Source: an uncultured Verrucomicrobiota bacterium
Lineage (GTDB): Bacteria; Verrucomicrobiota; Verrucomicrobiia; Limisphaerales; UBA1319
DNA length: 64,000 nt
Direction: 5' to 3'
Assembly (NCBI GenBank): GCA_903845125.1
Contig: CAIMWS010000539.1
Location: 86,334 to 150,333 of the forward strand
Both the position numbers and the translations under genes were made by a program. The stretch's first letter is position 1. Every line of letters starts with the position of its first letter. Below, piece by piece: positions 26,647-36,351 of the stretch. The notes beneath the pieces were generated by a model that saw nothing but the letters and a program-made list of their open reading frames with translations, had not been told where the DNA came from and made no database searches.

Positions 26647-28130
26647 GGTTGGCCGGGGGCCGCCTGGAAACAGTGGATGGTTCCGCGGTCCGTGCTCACG
26701 AACAGGCGGCCCTGGGCCACTGCCAGCCCGTTCGCCCGGCCGGTCACCGGGGCGGACCAGCACTCCCGGCCCGTGGCGGCGTCGAAGGCGGCCACGCGGT
26801 CGTCACCGCCCGCGAACAGCTTGGTTCCCGCCAGGATCAGGTCGTGGGGGTAATCGGCCTTGGTCTTCCACAGGTAACAGGCGGCGAGCTGGCCGGCCAG
26901 TGGGGCCAGCTCCGCGTCGATCGTTTTGACCTCCGCTTTCAGCGGGTCACCCGCCGGGCCGTGCTGCTGCTGGCCCAGCTTCTTGAGCTGTTCGCGCAGG
27001 CTTTTCACCCGCGCCTGCAGCTGCGCCTGGCGCCGGGCCAGTTCGACATATCTGCCCCGGGCGAATCCGGCCAGTTCCGAGCCCAGGTTCAGGTAGGCGA
27101 TTTCATCGGTCACCACGATCCGTGTGGCTTTGGGGAAAGTCACCAAATAATCCCGGCTCTGGGCATCGAAGCCGCGGAGTTCCCCCTCCGTGGCGTGGTT
27201 CTGGCCCAGGCCATGCACGAATTCGCCCGTCCGCGACACCACCGCGAAAATGCCACCTTGGCCGGAGCCGCCAAAGGTGCCCAGGGACCGGCCGGTGGCG
27301 CGGTCGAACATTTCCGGCGCCTGGCGGCCTTGGGGCAAAATGAGGCGGTTATCGGTGGCCAGCATCGCCCCTTGGAGGGTGAGTTGGTCCAGCTTGGCGA
27401 TGTAGCGGCCGGGGCCATCCTCCGCGCCCGTCCGGGCATCCACCGCACACAGGTAGCTGGGCTCCCAGGGCAGCAGCGAGGCGCCGAAATAGGCGATGCC
27501 GTCCTGGACCACCACCCCCGTCCGGCACGGCCAGTGGGAAACGAGTTTTCCATTATACAGGAGAAGGGTTTCCTGGCCCGAGGGCTTCCGCTTCCAGACC
27601 AGGTTACCCTGGGCGGCGTCGAGGCAATAGGCATACCCGTCGTCCGCGCCAAAGTAGAGATGGCCCTGATCCCAGGCGGGCGGCAGCCGCACGGGTCCGT
27701 CCGCCAAGAAGGCCCATTTTTCGGCGCCGGTCTTCGTGTCGAGGCAATGCACGGCGTCGTCCACTGAAGAGCCGAAATAGACCGAGTCCCCCACCACGCT
27801 CACGAAGAAGGCCGGATCGAAATTGCGCATGGGCTCCAGGCGGCGGATTTTGGCGTAGGCGTCCCATTTTGCCGGGCCGGTCCACGCCATTTGGGGTGGG
27901 GCCGGGGAGGTGAAGGTCCAGGCCGCCGCCAGGGGCACCGGGATGGCCTCCGGGGTGGTGCCGCTCCGCCGGCTGTCGAAGCGGTAGGTGGGCCAATCCG
28001 CGGCGGTGGAGCGGCCGGCGGCCGCGCCGATCAGCAAGAGGCCCGCCAGGGCCAGGATCGGAAACTGCCGGCCGGCGCCGGGGCGGCCTGGCTGGTGCGT
28101 CGGAGGATTATGGTTTGAGGAAGCATTCAT
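26643..28130 (-). CDS. Exported PQQ-like beta-propeller protein
   Basis: A 495-residue exported protein (signal helix ILALAGLLLIGAAAG). Repeated blades have the pattern Y-F-G-(A/S)-D-D, C-L-D-(T/A)-x-x-G-x-x-x-W, as in VHCLDTKTGAEKWAF, AYCLDAAQGNLVWKR, LCAVDARTGAE and FDAATGRECWSA. About residues 350-400 form a coiled-coil insert (VELARRQAQLQARVKSLREQ). No PQQ-ligand set or haem is seen, so it may be a scaffold or sugar-binding propeller rather than a dehydrogenase. It is flanked 16 bases upstream by a second propeller gene and overlaps the membrane-anchored protein downstream. Confidence 0.85.
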   Translation of the reverse strand: MNASSNHNPPTHQPGRPGAGRQFPILALAGLLLIGAAAGRSTAADWPTYRFDSRRSGTTPEAIPVPLAAAWTFTSPAPPQMAWTGPAKWDAYAKIRRLEPMRNFDPAFFVSVVGDSVYFGSSVDDAVHCLDTKTGAEKWAFLADGPVRLPPAWDQGHLYFGADDGYAYCLDAAQGNLVWKRKPSGQETLLLYNGKLVSHWPCRTGVVVQDGIAYFGASLLPWEPSYLCAVDARTGAEDGPGRYIAKLDQLTLQGAMLATDNRLILPQGRQAPEMFDRATGRSLGTFGGSGQGGIFAVVSRTGEFVHGLGQNHATEGELRGFDAQSRDYLVTFPKATRIVVTDEIAYLNLGSELAGFARGRYVELARRQAQLQARVKSLREQLKKLGQQQHGPAGDPLKAEVKTIDAELAPLAGQLAACYLWKTKADYPHDLILAGTKLFAGGDDRVAAFDAATGRECWSAPVTGRANGLAVAQGRLFVSTDRGTIHCFQAAPGQP

Positions 28131-28146
28131 CGTTCAAGCTCCGGGA

Positions 28147-30486
28147 TCATTGGGGATTCGCCGCAGCGATCGGCGCGAAGCCGACCGACGTTTCCAGCCA
28201 GTTGCCACAACTGCAGCCGCCGCCCCCTTCGGGCGACAGGATCATGCCGTTGGCCGGCACCGTGCTGAGCCAGCAGCTCGGCCGCAAATTGAACCAGCTC
28301 GTCGCTTTACCATGCTCGATATCCCACATGGAGATGCGCCGGGATTCGCCCCGGTAAACCAGCGCGTTCAGGGTCGCAGCATACGTGGCGCAACCCTCGT
28401 GGCGGGCGATATTGCCGGCCACCAGCCGGCCGGTCGCCGCCTCGTAGCTGCAAGGCTCCAGGAACAGGGTGTCGCGGACCAGCACCGGGTGCTGCACATG
28501 GCCCCCGTGGTTGTCGCTGGGCCAGTTGTGGGAGGCCTGCCAAAGGCTTCCGCCGTCCGCCGCCCGGAAGGCGTAGAGATGGTATTTGCCGGCGGCGGAC
28601 GAGGTGATGTAAATCCGGTCTTCCGCGGCCACCAGGTAAAACACCACGATCCCATCCACGGTGTCGAGGGGCTGGTCCCAGAGGGTTTTCCCGGTTTGCG
28701 CGTCGAGCGCCACCAGGTGCTGGTCTGCCCACAGCTTCGCCGAGCCGATGCGGCCCGTGGGCAGGGCCTTGACCTCAGGGTTCCGGCACTCGACGAAGAC
28801 CAGCCGGCCTCCGGCCGCCGCAATGGTGGAGTTGATCACCATTCCTTCCTGGCGCCGCCACCGCGGCTCCCCGCTGCCGGCCGCCACGGCGAACAGGTCA
28901 TCGCTGCACACCTTTTCAGTGCCGTAGCCCGCCTTGGCGTCATACCAGCTTTCCCCGCCCCAGAACTCGGTGAAAGAGGACCCGCGTTTGACGCTGCTGC
29001 CGAAGAGCAGGCCGTCCGCGCGGACCACGCAGCCCCATTCATGGGAGGCTCCCCACGCGGCCTCGGCCAGCGGCAGGGTGCGTTCCAGCTCGCCCGTGCC
29101 GGCGGCGATCACCCAGCAGCGGTTCTGGACGGCCACGAACAGGTGGTCCGGATCGGCGCACCAATTGGCCGCGTCCCGGGGCATGTTCACCCGGCGCAGC
29201 GCCGGGATTTCCAGCGACCACAGCACCGCACCATTATAGGAGTCGAGGGCGATGATCCGGTTCATGCCCTGGTGGAACAAGCGCCCGTGGACCGCCAGCG
29301 GGGCGGGCATGCGCGGATTGCGGTCGATCCCGAAATCCGCTCCCGGCCGGCCCAGCCACTGCACGCTCAGGCCGCCGGTGGCGGCCACCCCCTGCAAACC
29401 TTCCCGGCTGTTCGCGGTGTTGCCGGCCTCACCGTATTGGTGGGTCCAGGAGCCGGTGTCCGCCGGCAGATCCGGCTGGAGGCGCAACCACGTTTCCCCC
29501 CCGGCCTCCGCCAATGCCCAGCGGAGCTTTCGCCCGCCGAGCCATTGGGTGACGAGGTTGGTGATGGCCGCGGGATCCGCGCCGGGCAGCGGCCCCAGGC
29601 AGGCCAGGCCCGTGGCGGGCTGGAGCAGGGAGGCCACGGCGGCGGCGGTGGCGGGCAGTTTGCCGCCCGCGGGAGAAAGGTCGGCCACCACCAGGTTGGC
29701 AAAGGCGCGTGGCAGCGGCAGCGCACCCAGCGATTCCGCATGGTGCAGGGTGATCCGCGAGCCATAAACTCCCGCCCGGCCCAGCAGCGCCCGGGTGCGG
29801 GCGATCCGGGCACGGTCGTGATCCACCCCGAAAATGATCAGCTCGCTCCGCCGGGCCAGCTCGTAGGCCAGCTGCCCGTCCCCGGCCTCCAGCACCAGGC
29901 AATACCCGCGGGTGATGCCGGTGGTGGCCAGGATCCGCTCCGCAGCGCGGATGCAATCCCGGCTCCGGGGGCTGTCCCCAAAGGGAGAGGCGGTTCCGCT
30001 GAGGCGTGCCACGGTGTAGTTCAGGGAGTTGTCCAGTTCATAAGGGCCGCCCTCCGGATTCCCCGGCCCGGGCTGCGCGGCCCGCACCCGGTATTGGTAG
30101 CGGGCTTTCGGCTCCCCCAGCTTTACCTGGAACCGGTGGATCGAGGCGGCGCCGGCATCACGCACCTGGGTCAGGTTCTTTTCGCCGATGCCGTACTCCA
30201 GGACGCACTCGCAGGGCGCCTCGGTTTCCCAGGCGATCTCCGCCGCGTCGGGCGCCGTGAACCGCGCATGCGGCGGCACCCGGAAGGCGAGGGGGCGGGT
30301 TTTTTCATTGGCGGGAGCGGATTCGGGAGCCGCCCAACCGAAGGCCCGCGGGCTGGGTTGCAGGGCCAGCACCGCCAGGATGGCGAACCCCAACCGCGGG
30401 AGCCAGGTTCGGGGGCCGCCTGGACTGCGGCGCGCAAATTTGCCCGGGCCGGCGGATGAAGTGGGTGGCAGCCAAAGTGTTTCCAT
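28147..30486 (-). CDS. Exported Fn3-like / methyltransferase-like / PQQ-propeller fusion
   Basis: The start is placed at ATG 30486, followed by a basic stretch and a membrane helix (WLPRLGFAILAVLAL, about 27-42); the product is 779 residues. Residues about 66-137 look like a fibronectin-III or purple-phosphatase-type sandwich (FRVPPHARFTAPDAAEIAWET to RYQYRVRAAQ). Residues about 170-330 resemble a class I SAM-methyltransferase Rossmann fold: motif I LVLEAGDGQLA (about 197-207), an acidic residue in GVDHDR and a VVADLSP motif IV-like strand. A large PQQ-like propeller fills the rest (RIIALDSYNGAVLWSLE, LVALDAQTGKTLWDQ). A SAM-dependent fold outside the cytoplasm is unexpected, so this domain may be a non-catalytic relic. 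It is probably co-transcribed with 26643-28130 and 25510-26646. Confidence 0.8.
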   Translation of the reverse strand: METLWLPPTSSAGPGKFARRSPGGPRTWLPRLGFAILAVLALQPSPRAFGWAAPESAPANEKTRPLAFRVPPHARFTAPDAAEIAWETEAPCECVLEYGIGEKNLTQVRDAGAASIHRFQVKLGEPKARYQYRVRAAQPGPGNPEGGPYELDNSLNYTVARLSGTASPFGDSPRSRDCIRAAERILATTGITRGYCLVLEAGDGQLAYELARRSELIIFGVDHDRARIARTRALLGRAGVYGSRITLHHAESLGALPLPRAFANLVVADLSPAGGKLPATAAAVASLLQPATGLACLGPLPGADPAAITNLVTQWLGGRKLRWALAEAGGETWLRLQPDLPADTGSWTHQYGEAGNTANSREGLQGVAATGGLSVQWLGRPGADFGIDRNPRMPAPLAVHGRLFHQGMNRIIALDSYNGAVLWSLEIPALRRVNMPRDAANWCADPDHLFVAVQNRCWVIAAGTGELERTLPLAEAAWGASHEWGCVVRADGLLFGSSVKRGSSFTEFWGGESWYDAKAGYGTEKVCSDDLFAVAAGSGEPRWRRQEGMVINSTIAAAGGRLVFVECRNPEVKALPTGRIGSAKLWADQHLVALDAQTGKTLWDQPLDTVDGIVVFYLVAAEDRIYITSSAAGKYHLYAFRAADGGSLWQASHNWPSDNHGGHVQHPVLVRDTLFLEPCSYEAATGRLVAGNIARHEGCATYAATLNALVYRGESRRISMWDIEHGKATSWFNLRPSCWLSTVPANGMILSPEGGGGCSCGNWLETSVGFAPIAAANPQ

Positions 30487-30560
30487 ACTCAGGGAGGTTA
30501 AAAAGCTCCCCTGGAAACCACAAGCCCAAACGCAGCCCAAATGCGGCCCCAATGCGGTTC

Positions 30561-33500
30561 CTACCAGCTCAGCCGCACCTGGATCGATTCGCCGCTCTGG
30601 ATGGTTTCCGGCCGGAAGAGGACCACCGTGAGCCGCCGGCCGTCCTGGTGGAATGCGCACTCTGCCGGCCGGCCGGCCAGGTCCAGGCCGGCGGATTTAA
30701 TTTGGACCCCGGCGGGCGCTTCCAGCACGACCGTCCTGGCTCGCAGCGATCCCCACTGCACCGCGATTTCCGCTGCCAGGCAAGCAGCTTTGATTTGCTG
30801 CCGATAGGATCCCCAACCTTCCGCGCTGGAGAAAAAGCCGCGGAAATCCTCCGGTTTCAGCCGCGGCGCAAAACCGATCCGCCCCGCCGGGCCATCATAC
30901 TGGCAGCCGCCCAAGGCCAGCAGACAGTTCCAGGAATGCATGGCCCGGGAGTAATGGTCCCAGCCCTCGATCTCATTCCACGGATTCCGTTTCACGCCGT
31001 CGTAGCGGTCGTGGATGGCGCGGATGACGATGAGCGCTTCGGTGAGCAGGCCGGCGTGGATCAGGTCGGCCGCCGCCTCGTATTCCAGGCCGGTCCAGAC
31101 ATCCTCCTTGTCGTGGATGTTTTCGAAGGGCTGGCGCTCCAGGTGTGGGCGCGGCCAGCTGCCGTTGACCAGCGCGGCTTCGCCCGGGGCGGCCAGGGTG
31201 CGGTTCCGGGGCGGGTAGAGCGAGTAAACGGTGCGGATATCCGGCGTGTAATTGTAGAGGAACACGCTTTGCATGGCGGTGCGGCAACGCCCCGGGGGCA
31301 GGAGGTCGCCGAGCCCGAGCTGGTGCGCCCAGTTCTGGCCGAAGAGCTGGTTGGCGTCGCAGCCAGTGGACAGGTAGTAATGCGTTTCACCCTTGGCGAA
31401 GGCCGCCAGGTATTGCCGGGCCAGGGCACGCTCCTGCTGGTCGCCAATGAGCCCGTTGTCGGAATCGAAGCGCCCCAGCCCTTCCGGGTAAAGGTGCACG
31501 TAGTATTCCCCGTTCCACATGCGTTCGTTCATGAAGCGCCGGCCGCTCTCGAAGATCTGCCGGTAGCGTTCCGCCAGGGCTGGCTCGCCTTCCAGCCGGG
31601 CCATTTCCTCGGCGGCCCGCAGCGCCGCCAGGTAGAGCGTATTGTTATAGGGATTGGGGCCGAACCACATCGGATCCCAAAAGGTCTGCAGGTCTTCCAG
31701 CACCCCATTGGGCTCCAGACCCCGCTCGGCGCCGTCGCGGAAGATCTGCCAGCCGATGATCTTCCGCACCTGGGGCCAGGTCCGGTCCAGGAACGAGCGA
31801 TCCGGCGACATCAAATGTTCCCGGTAAAACTTCAGCACGTAGCCGCTTTGGGCGTCGGAGGCGTAGGCGTGGCCGGCGCGGGGATCCGGACCGTCATGCC
31901 CGCGGAAGTTCACCCGCCCGGTGTCCGGATCGAAGGCGGGCCCCAGATCCTGGAGCAGGCGCACGGAGCGCTCCAGCTCGGGGAAAAGCCGGGAAGCGGC
32001 GGTGGCGAAGTTCTGAACATGGCCGCAGGTGCCGAAGCAGAAGGACACGCCCTCGAAGGCATACATCCGCCCGTTTTCCCAGATCGCCACGTTGTCCGCC
32101 GCCAGCGTGGAGGCCGGCATCCCGAGCCGCTGGGCCAGCCAATACGGCAGCGTGGTGTCGAAATAGGCGTCCCGGAACTGGTGTGTCTGGCGGTTCAGCC
32201 GCTCGAAATTGGCCGCCACCCAGGCTGCCGCTGCGCAGGCATCCTTCTGCCAGTTGTTGTAGATATGGCCCACCCGCCCGGGACAGCCCGGCGAGCGGTT
32301 GAACGCGTTGGGGAAATGCCAGCTGACCACGAAGGTGAAGGTTCCGGACTGGCCCGGCGCCAGCGTCAGCGGCGCCGAAATCACGGTGCCGCAGGGGCGT
32401 GATTCAAACGGATGATCGCGGGTCTCCACCGGCGGTATGTCCCCGTGGGCCCAGGCCTTCAGGAAATCCTCCGCCGAAGTCCACGCGGCCGAACCGGTGG
32501 CCCGTCCATCCAGCAGGCTGATGGCCAGATCCCCAAAATGGGGATGGGCACGGTCCAGCGGCGCGCGCGGCGGCGCTTCATCCGCCAGGCGGAGGTCGTC
32601 CACCAGGATGAAGCCCCAGCCGCCTTTTTGGTGATCCACCATTTCCAGCACCGCCTCCCGGCCTTCCCATTCGCCCAGGTCCCAGCTTTTTTCCTGCAAG
32701 GTGTTGGCGTTGGCGCCCGTTTCGCTGCGCACCACCCGGCCGTCGATCAGCAGGTTCAGGCACGTCCGTCCGGGATGGGCGCCGCCGCCGATCCGGAAGA
32801 TCATATAACGCCGTTCGATCCGGAAGGGATCCGACACCAGCCGGCCCTCCAGGTTCTCCCGTGATTCCGCGTGGAAGGAGGTGGCCAGCCGGGTGCCTTG
32901 GTGGTTTTGCAGCGGCAGGTTGAAGGGCACGCTCCCGACCCGCAGCGGGCCGGTTCCGAAAGCCTCCCCTTCCGCGTGCCAGCCCGGTCCCCAGGTCTCG
33001 CGCTCGAAGTTGTCGATCAGGATGGGCGCGCGCGGCGGCCGCTCGGATTTGGCGGGCGGGGCCGCGCACACCTCCAGCAGCATTGAGGTGAGCCCGGCGC
33101 CGCGGACCAGCCGGTTCCGCCGCACCGCCGCATAGGCGGCCGGGTGCTGGAAGCAATCGCAGGTGAATCCGCCAAACGAACCGCCCGGGTGGCAGATGGC
33201 GCGGGCGCCGGGCAGGGCGTAATTCTCCAGCCACCCCGCCAGCGAAACTTCCACCGGCTGGTTCGAATGGTTGGTGACGGCATAGGAAAGGAGGGTGACC
33301 GGGTTGGCTGAGTCGCGCAGGTTCAGCGGCACGAAGGGCGAAAACACCTCGCCCCGGATGCCCACTGGCAAATCCCGTGCCCGGCGCTGGAATTCCAGCG
33401 TGGCGATGGGGTATTCGCCGATGAACTGGAGATCGTCGAAATCCGCCTGGCTCAGCCGGAGCACCCGGGCCGGCTGGCCCTGGGTTTTCAACGAAATGGC

Positions 33501-33890
33501 GAAGCCATGTTCCAGCCGTTTTTCCTCGATCCGCGGCTGGAGGTAGCGGGCGCCGTCATACATCCCAAACTGGACCTCGTTGAAAATGGACCACGTGGCC
33601 AGCTGGCCGTCCCCCCGGATGTTCAACTCGCCCGCACCCACGCCTCCGCACGGCATGGCGATATGGGTGAGCTCCCGGCCGGCATAGGCCTTCCTTTCCC
33701 CTTTCTCGTACAGGCCGGCGATCCGCTGGCTGTCGTATTGCTTGTCGGCCGGGACGTAATGGGCTGTGCGCTGGTTCGTGGCTGGAGCGGCGGGTGCGCC
33801 CGGACTGGCGCTCAGGCTGATCAGGATGGCGAGCCTGGCCAAGGGGTTCAGCCAGCCCTGGCTTAAGGGGCGTTTCATGGGTTGCGGCAT
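30561..33890 (-). CDS. GH116-like glycosidase (GBA2-type)
   Basis: A 1109-residue exported enzyme with a signal sequence (LARLAILISLSASPGAPA). The N-terminal beta-sandwich (about 70-480) matches the GBA2 N-terminal domain: HIAMPCGGVGAGELNIRGDG, LATWSIFNEVQ, TLLSYAVTNHSNQPVEVSLAGW. It is interrupted around residues 300-450 by an extra sandwich-like region (IDNFERETWGPGWHAEGE). The C-terminal (alpha/alpha)6 barrel (about 560-1010) belongs to the DUF608 catalytic type, with SFCFGTCGHVQNFA and GHDGPDP. Known members are beta-glucosidases, beta-xylosidases or glucosylceramidases. Size is larger than typical (about 800-900) because of the insertion. An alternative start at 33878 (MKRPLSQ) is equally reasonable. 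Confidence 0.85.
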   Translation of the reverse strand: MPQPMKRPLSQGWLNPLARLAILISLSASPGAPAAPATNQRTAHYVPADKQYDSQRIAGLYEKGERKAYAGRELTHIAMPCGGVGAGELNIRGDGQLATWSIFNEVQFGMYDGARYLQPRIEEKRLEHGFAISLKTQGQPARVLRLSQADFDDLQFIGEYPIATLEFQRRARDLPVGIRGEVFSPFVPLNLRDSANPVTLLSYAVTNHSNQPVEVSLAGWLENYALPGARAICHPGGSFGGFTCDCFQHPAAYAAVRRNRLVRGAGLTSMLLEVCAAPPAKSERPPRAPILIDNFERETWGPGWHAEGEAFGTGPLRVGSVPFNLPLQNHQGTRLATSFHAESRENLEGRLVSDPFRIERRYMIFRIGGGAHPGRTCLNLLIDGRVVRSETGANANTLQEKSWDLGEWEGREAVLEMVDHQKGGWGFILVDDLRLADEAPPRAPLDRAHPHFGDLAISLLDGRATGSAAWTSAEDFLKAWAHGDIPPVETRDHPFESRPCGTVISAPLTLAPGQSGTFTFVVSWHFPNAFNRSPGCPGRVGHIYNNWQKDACAAAAWVAANFERLNRQTHQFRDAYFDTTLPYWLAQRLGMPASTLAADNVAIWENGRMYAFEGVSFCFGTCGHVQNFATAASRLFPELERSVRLLQDLGPAFDPDTGRVNFRGHDGPDPRAGHAYASDAQSGYVLKFYREHLMSPDRSFLDRTWPQVRKIIGWQIFRDGAERGLEPNGVLEDLQTFWDPMWFGPNPYNNTLYLAALRAAEEMARLEGEPALAERYRQIFESGRRFMNERMWNGEYYVHLYPEGLGRFDSDNGLIGDQQERALARQYLAAFAKGETHYYLSTGCDANQLFGQNWAHQLGLGDLLPPGRCRTAMQSVFLYNYTPDIRTVYSLYPPRNRTLAAPGEAALVNGSWPRPHLERQPFENIHDKEDVWTGLEYEAAADLIHAGLLTEALIVIRAIHDRYDGVKRNPWNEIEGWDHYSRAMHSWNCLLALGGCQYDGPAGRIGFAPRLKPEDFRGFFSSAEGWGSYRQQIKAACLAAEIAVQWGSLRARTVVLEAPAGVQIKSAGLDLAGRPAECAFHQDGRRLTVVLFRPETIQSGESIQVRLSW

Positions 33891-34070
33891 AATTCAGTAT
33901 AAAGCGGATTGGCCGCCATTCTAACCACACACCTTTCAAAACTGAAGCTCTTTCCCGGGCCGGTCCGCGCCATCGGCCACCAAGGCTTCTCGGAGCCAAA
34001 TCCAGTGGCATTCCGCAGCGCTTAAGGCGGGGATTATTTGGTTTCAGGCCTTCAATACTTGCACCGGGAG

Positions 34071-35975
34071 TCAGTGTTCGGGAGCGGTTTTTGGGGCTTC
34101 CACACCGGTGGCGGGCAGGGTGATCAGGTCAAAGACGAACGCGGCCGAAGCTGCGCGCGAAGTGGTTTCCCAGGGGGTCAATGGCAGCCGCGCCGGTGAA
34201 TGGAGCGCCTGGCGCAGCTGTGCTTCCGTGGCCTCCAACCGATCCACGCACGGGAAGCGGAGGCCGGCGGGTGGGACCACGTGACCGTGCTGGTCCACCT
34301 GGGCCACCAAAACCGGCCGGGATTGGTCCCCGCTGGCCAGGAGCATGTGCGGGCCGGCAAACAGGGTCACCCCCGCCCGGCGGGAGATCTCCCCGGCGGG
34401 CAAAGCCACCGGGCGCAAGCGCCGGTCTTCGACCCGGAGCGAGCTGGAAAAAACCAAAGTGGTCCGCCCTTCCGTGCCGGGGCGCTGGTGGAAGCGGTAA
34501 TAGCCGTTTTCGAGGAGGACCGGGGCTTGGTTTCCCTGGTTGTCCACCCGTTCCGCAAGCCCGGCCCAGGCTGGGCGGCGGAACCAAATTTCGGGAGGGA
34601 TGGCTGGCCGGTGGCTGTGGAGCGGATCGATCCGGATGCGGCATTGCATCCGGCCCGGGCCGGACTCGGCGGTGGTGATGGCCACCTGCCACAAGCCGCC
34701 GCTGGTGGGCACGGCCGCCACGGCGTCCATGGGGAAGTTCACAAACACCCCGCGGGGGGAGCCAGCCACGATATGGCGCTTGAGCGTGTGGAGCCCCAGG
34801 AGCCCGTGGAAGGTGCAGCACCAGACCGCCTCGGTGAACCGGGGCCGCAGGAGGAGCGGCCCTTCGGCATCGCCGGCAAACTCGTGGTGGCCGTAGCCGC
34901 CGTTGGCGGTCCGGTTCATGGCGTAATGGTTGCCGAGCAGCCGCTCGGTCATCTCGAGAAAACGTGTTTCGCCGGTCAACTCCCACAAACGGAGGTTCAG
35001 GCGGAGCCAATCGGCTTCGCTGCAGCCTTCGTCGGTGCCATGGCTTACCCGGAACTTTTCGCCCACCCCGCCCATGGGCCAGACATAGCCCCCGGCCACC
35101 GCCTGTTGCCACCGGGCCAGCGGCCGGTCCAGGTATTCCCGCTTGCCCGTGGCTTCGTGGAGGAGCAGGAGGCCGTAATGCGTGATGAGGTTGCCGTGGC
35201 TGTGGTCGATGGGCAGCGTGTCGAACCGCTCGAAAAACCGGGCCATCCGTTCCGCCTGTTGCAGGTAGCGCTCGTCGCGCGTGGCCTGATACAGGAGCGC
35301 CAGGCCCTCGATGCCGGGGAAATAATCGGTGGGATACCCGGCGGCATACGTGCCGGTCATGCGGTATTCCGCTTCCCGCGCGGGATCCAGGAAGCGGCCG
35401 GCCGTGGCGATGTAGAAATCCCCCAGCCGCCGGGCGGCGGTGAGGCAATCCTCCCGCCCAAAAGAGCGCCAGGCTTCCAGCAGCCCCACCAAAAGGCGGG
35501 AGTTGCCCCAGAAGATCGGCAGCAGGACGGCGTTGGAATTCTCCGGCTCCAGCGGCTGGCTCCAATCCACCTCCCGGCCGAAGTGGCCATCGGCCTTCTG
35601 GTATTTTGAGAAATCCCGGAGCACCTCCGCGAGGGTGGTGGGCGTCATCGTGCCCGGGGGGGAAACCAGGCTGGCAATCTGAATGAACCGCCCGGAGATG
35701 TCGCCACTGTAATTAACGAAGATGCGGTTGGTTTCGAAGGAGAAATCCGAGCGCAGGTAGGCGGGGGAGTCATAAGGCGGCAACCCCAGGCGCCGGACCC
35801 CGCGGTCATAGGCTTCCCCGAGCGGCCCGCGCAATTGCACTTCGCGAGCGGGAGGCAGCCACCAAACCACAGCCGGCTGGCTGGCAGCGGCCGCCGCGGA
35901 GGCCGCCAGCACCAGGAGGTTGAACACGGCGAGCCAGGACCGTTTCCCGGCGGAGTTCTCAAAGTTTCGTTTCAT
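34071..35975 (-). CDS. GH127/DUF1680-like glycosidase (beta-L-arabinofuranosidase family)
   Basis: A 634-residue exported protein (signal LAVFNLLVLAASAAAA). An (alpha/alpha)6 barrel spans about 100-420. The Zn-thiolate centre of GH127 (Glu, Cys, Cys, Cys in HypBA1, where the second-last Cys is the nucleophile) is matched by Glu316 and Cys318 in DEGCSEADWLRLN, and Cys386-Cys387 in VWCCTFHG. The helix after EGC (LRLNLRLWELTGE, then FLEMTERLLGNHYAM) fits the family. C-terminal beta-sandwiches follow. Characterised relatives release beta-L-arabinofuranose or related sugars; this sequence is divergent, so specificity is open. It lies upstream of the GH116-like gene on the same strand (180-base gap). 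Confidence 0.8.
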   Translation of the reverse strand: MKRNFENSAGKRSWLAVFNLLVLAASAAAAASQPAVVWWLPPAREVQLRGPLGEAYDRGVRRLGLPPYDSPAYLRSDFSFETNRIFVNYSGDISGRFIQIASLVSPPGTMTPTTLAEVLRDFSKYQKADGHFGREVDWSQPLEPENSNAVLLPIFWGNSRLLVGLLEAWRSFGREDCLTAARRLGDFYIATAGRFLDPAREAEYRMTGTYAAGYPTDYFPGIEGLALLYQATRDERYLQQAERMARFFERFDTLPIDHSHGNLITHYGLLLLHEATGKREYLDRPLARWQQAVAGGYVWPMGGVGEKFRVSHGTDEGCSEADWLRLNLRLWELTGETRFLEMTERLLGNHYAMNRTANGGYGHHEFAGDAEGPLLLRPRFTEAVWCCTFHGLLGLHTLKRHIVAGSPRGVFVNFPMDAVAAVPTSGGLWQVAITTAESGPGRMQCRIRIDPLHSHRPAIPPEIWFRRPAWAGLAERVDNQGNQAPVLLENGYYRFHQRPGTEGRTTLVFSSSLRVEDRRLRPVALPAGEISRRAGVTLFAGPHMLLASGDQSRPVLVAQVDQHGHVVPPAGLRFPCVDRLEATEAQLRQALHSPARLPLTPWETTSRAASAAFVFDLITLPATGVEAPKTAPEH

Positions 35976-36132
35976 GGCATTGGATCGGATTGCGAATCAC
36001 TATTTAGCGCACCGGGCCGGATTAATAAACTGGAATGTGGAGGATCAGAGCGCCGGCATCATTGGCGGGTTCGATGCTGGCGCCATTTTTATCGATTAAC
36101 ACCCGCGGTGGGAGGGGTGGTAAATTGGAACC

Positions 36133-36351
36133 ATGAAAACGAACACTGATCTGCGTGGAATGCTGAAAGCCCGAGTGCTGGTGGTTTGCCTGGCGATCGC
36201 TGCGATGGCTGGTTTCGTGATCTGGGCGGATGAAACCCTGGCCGCCCAAACCGGGAAAGCCGCCACCGCCCAAACCGACAGCCCGCAAGCCCCGATGGCC
36301 TTGCCGGTGAATGGGACCCTGGGCGATTTCATGGCGATCTTCCATTATTGA
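36133..36351 (+). CDS. Small exported or membrane protein, unknown
   Basis: A 72-residue frame with a basic start (MKTNTDLRGMLKAR) and a good hydrophobic helix (VLVVCLAIAAMAGFVIW), followed by a polar Ala/Gln/Pro-rich tail ending MAIFHY. It is divergent from the GH127-like gene. A purine-rich GGGAGGGG lies about 16 bases upstream of the ATG, farther than ideal. No family is recognised. The signal-like N-terminus is the only support that it is a real gene. The 283 bases from here to the GH106 start hold nothing recognisable. Confidence 0.45.
   Translation: MKTNTDLRGMLKARVLVVCLAIAAMAGFVIWADETLAAQTGKAATAQTDSPQAPMALPVNGTLGDFMAIFHY

Noticed and set aside
27988..32402. Long plus-strand open frames (about 823 and 648 codons) opposite the PQQ cassette and the GH116-like gene
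   Set aside because: Same antisense effect; no motifs, and they overlap well-supported minus-strand genes.
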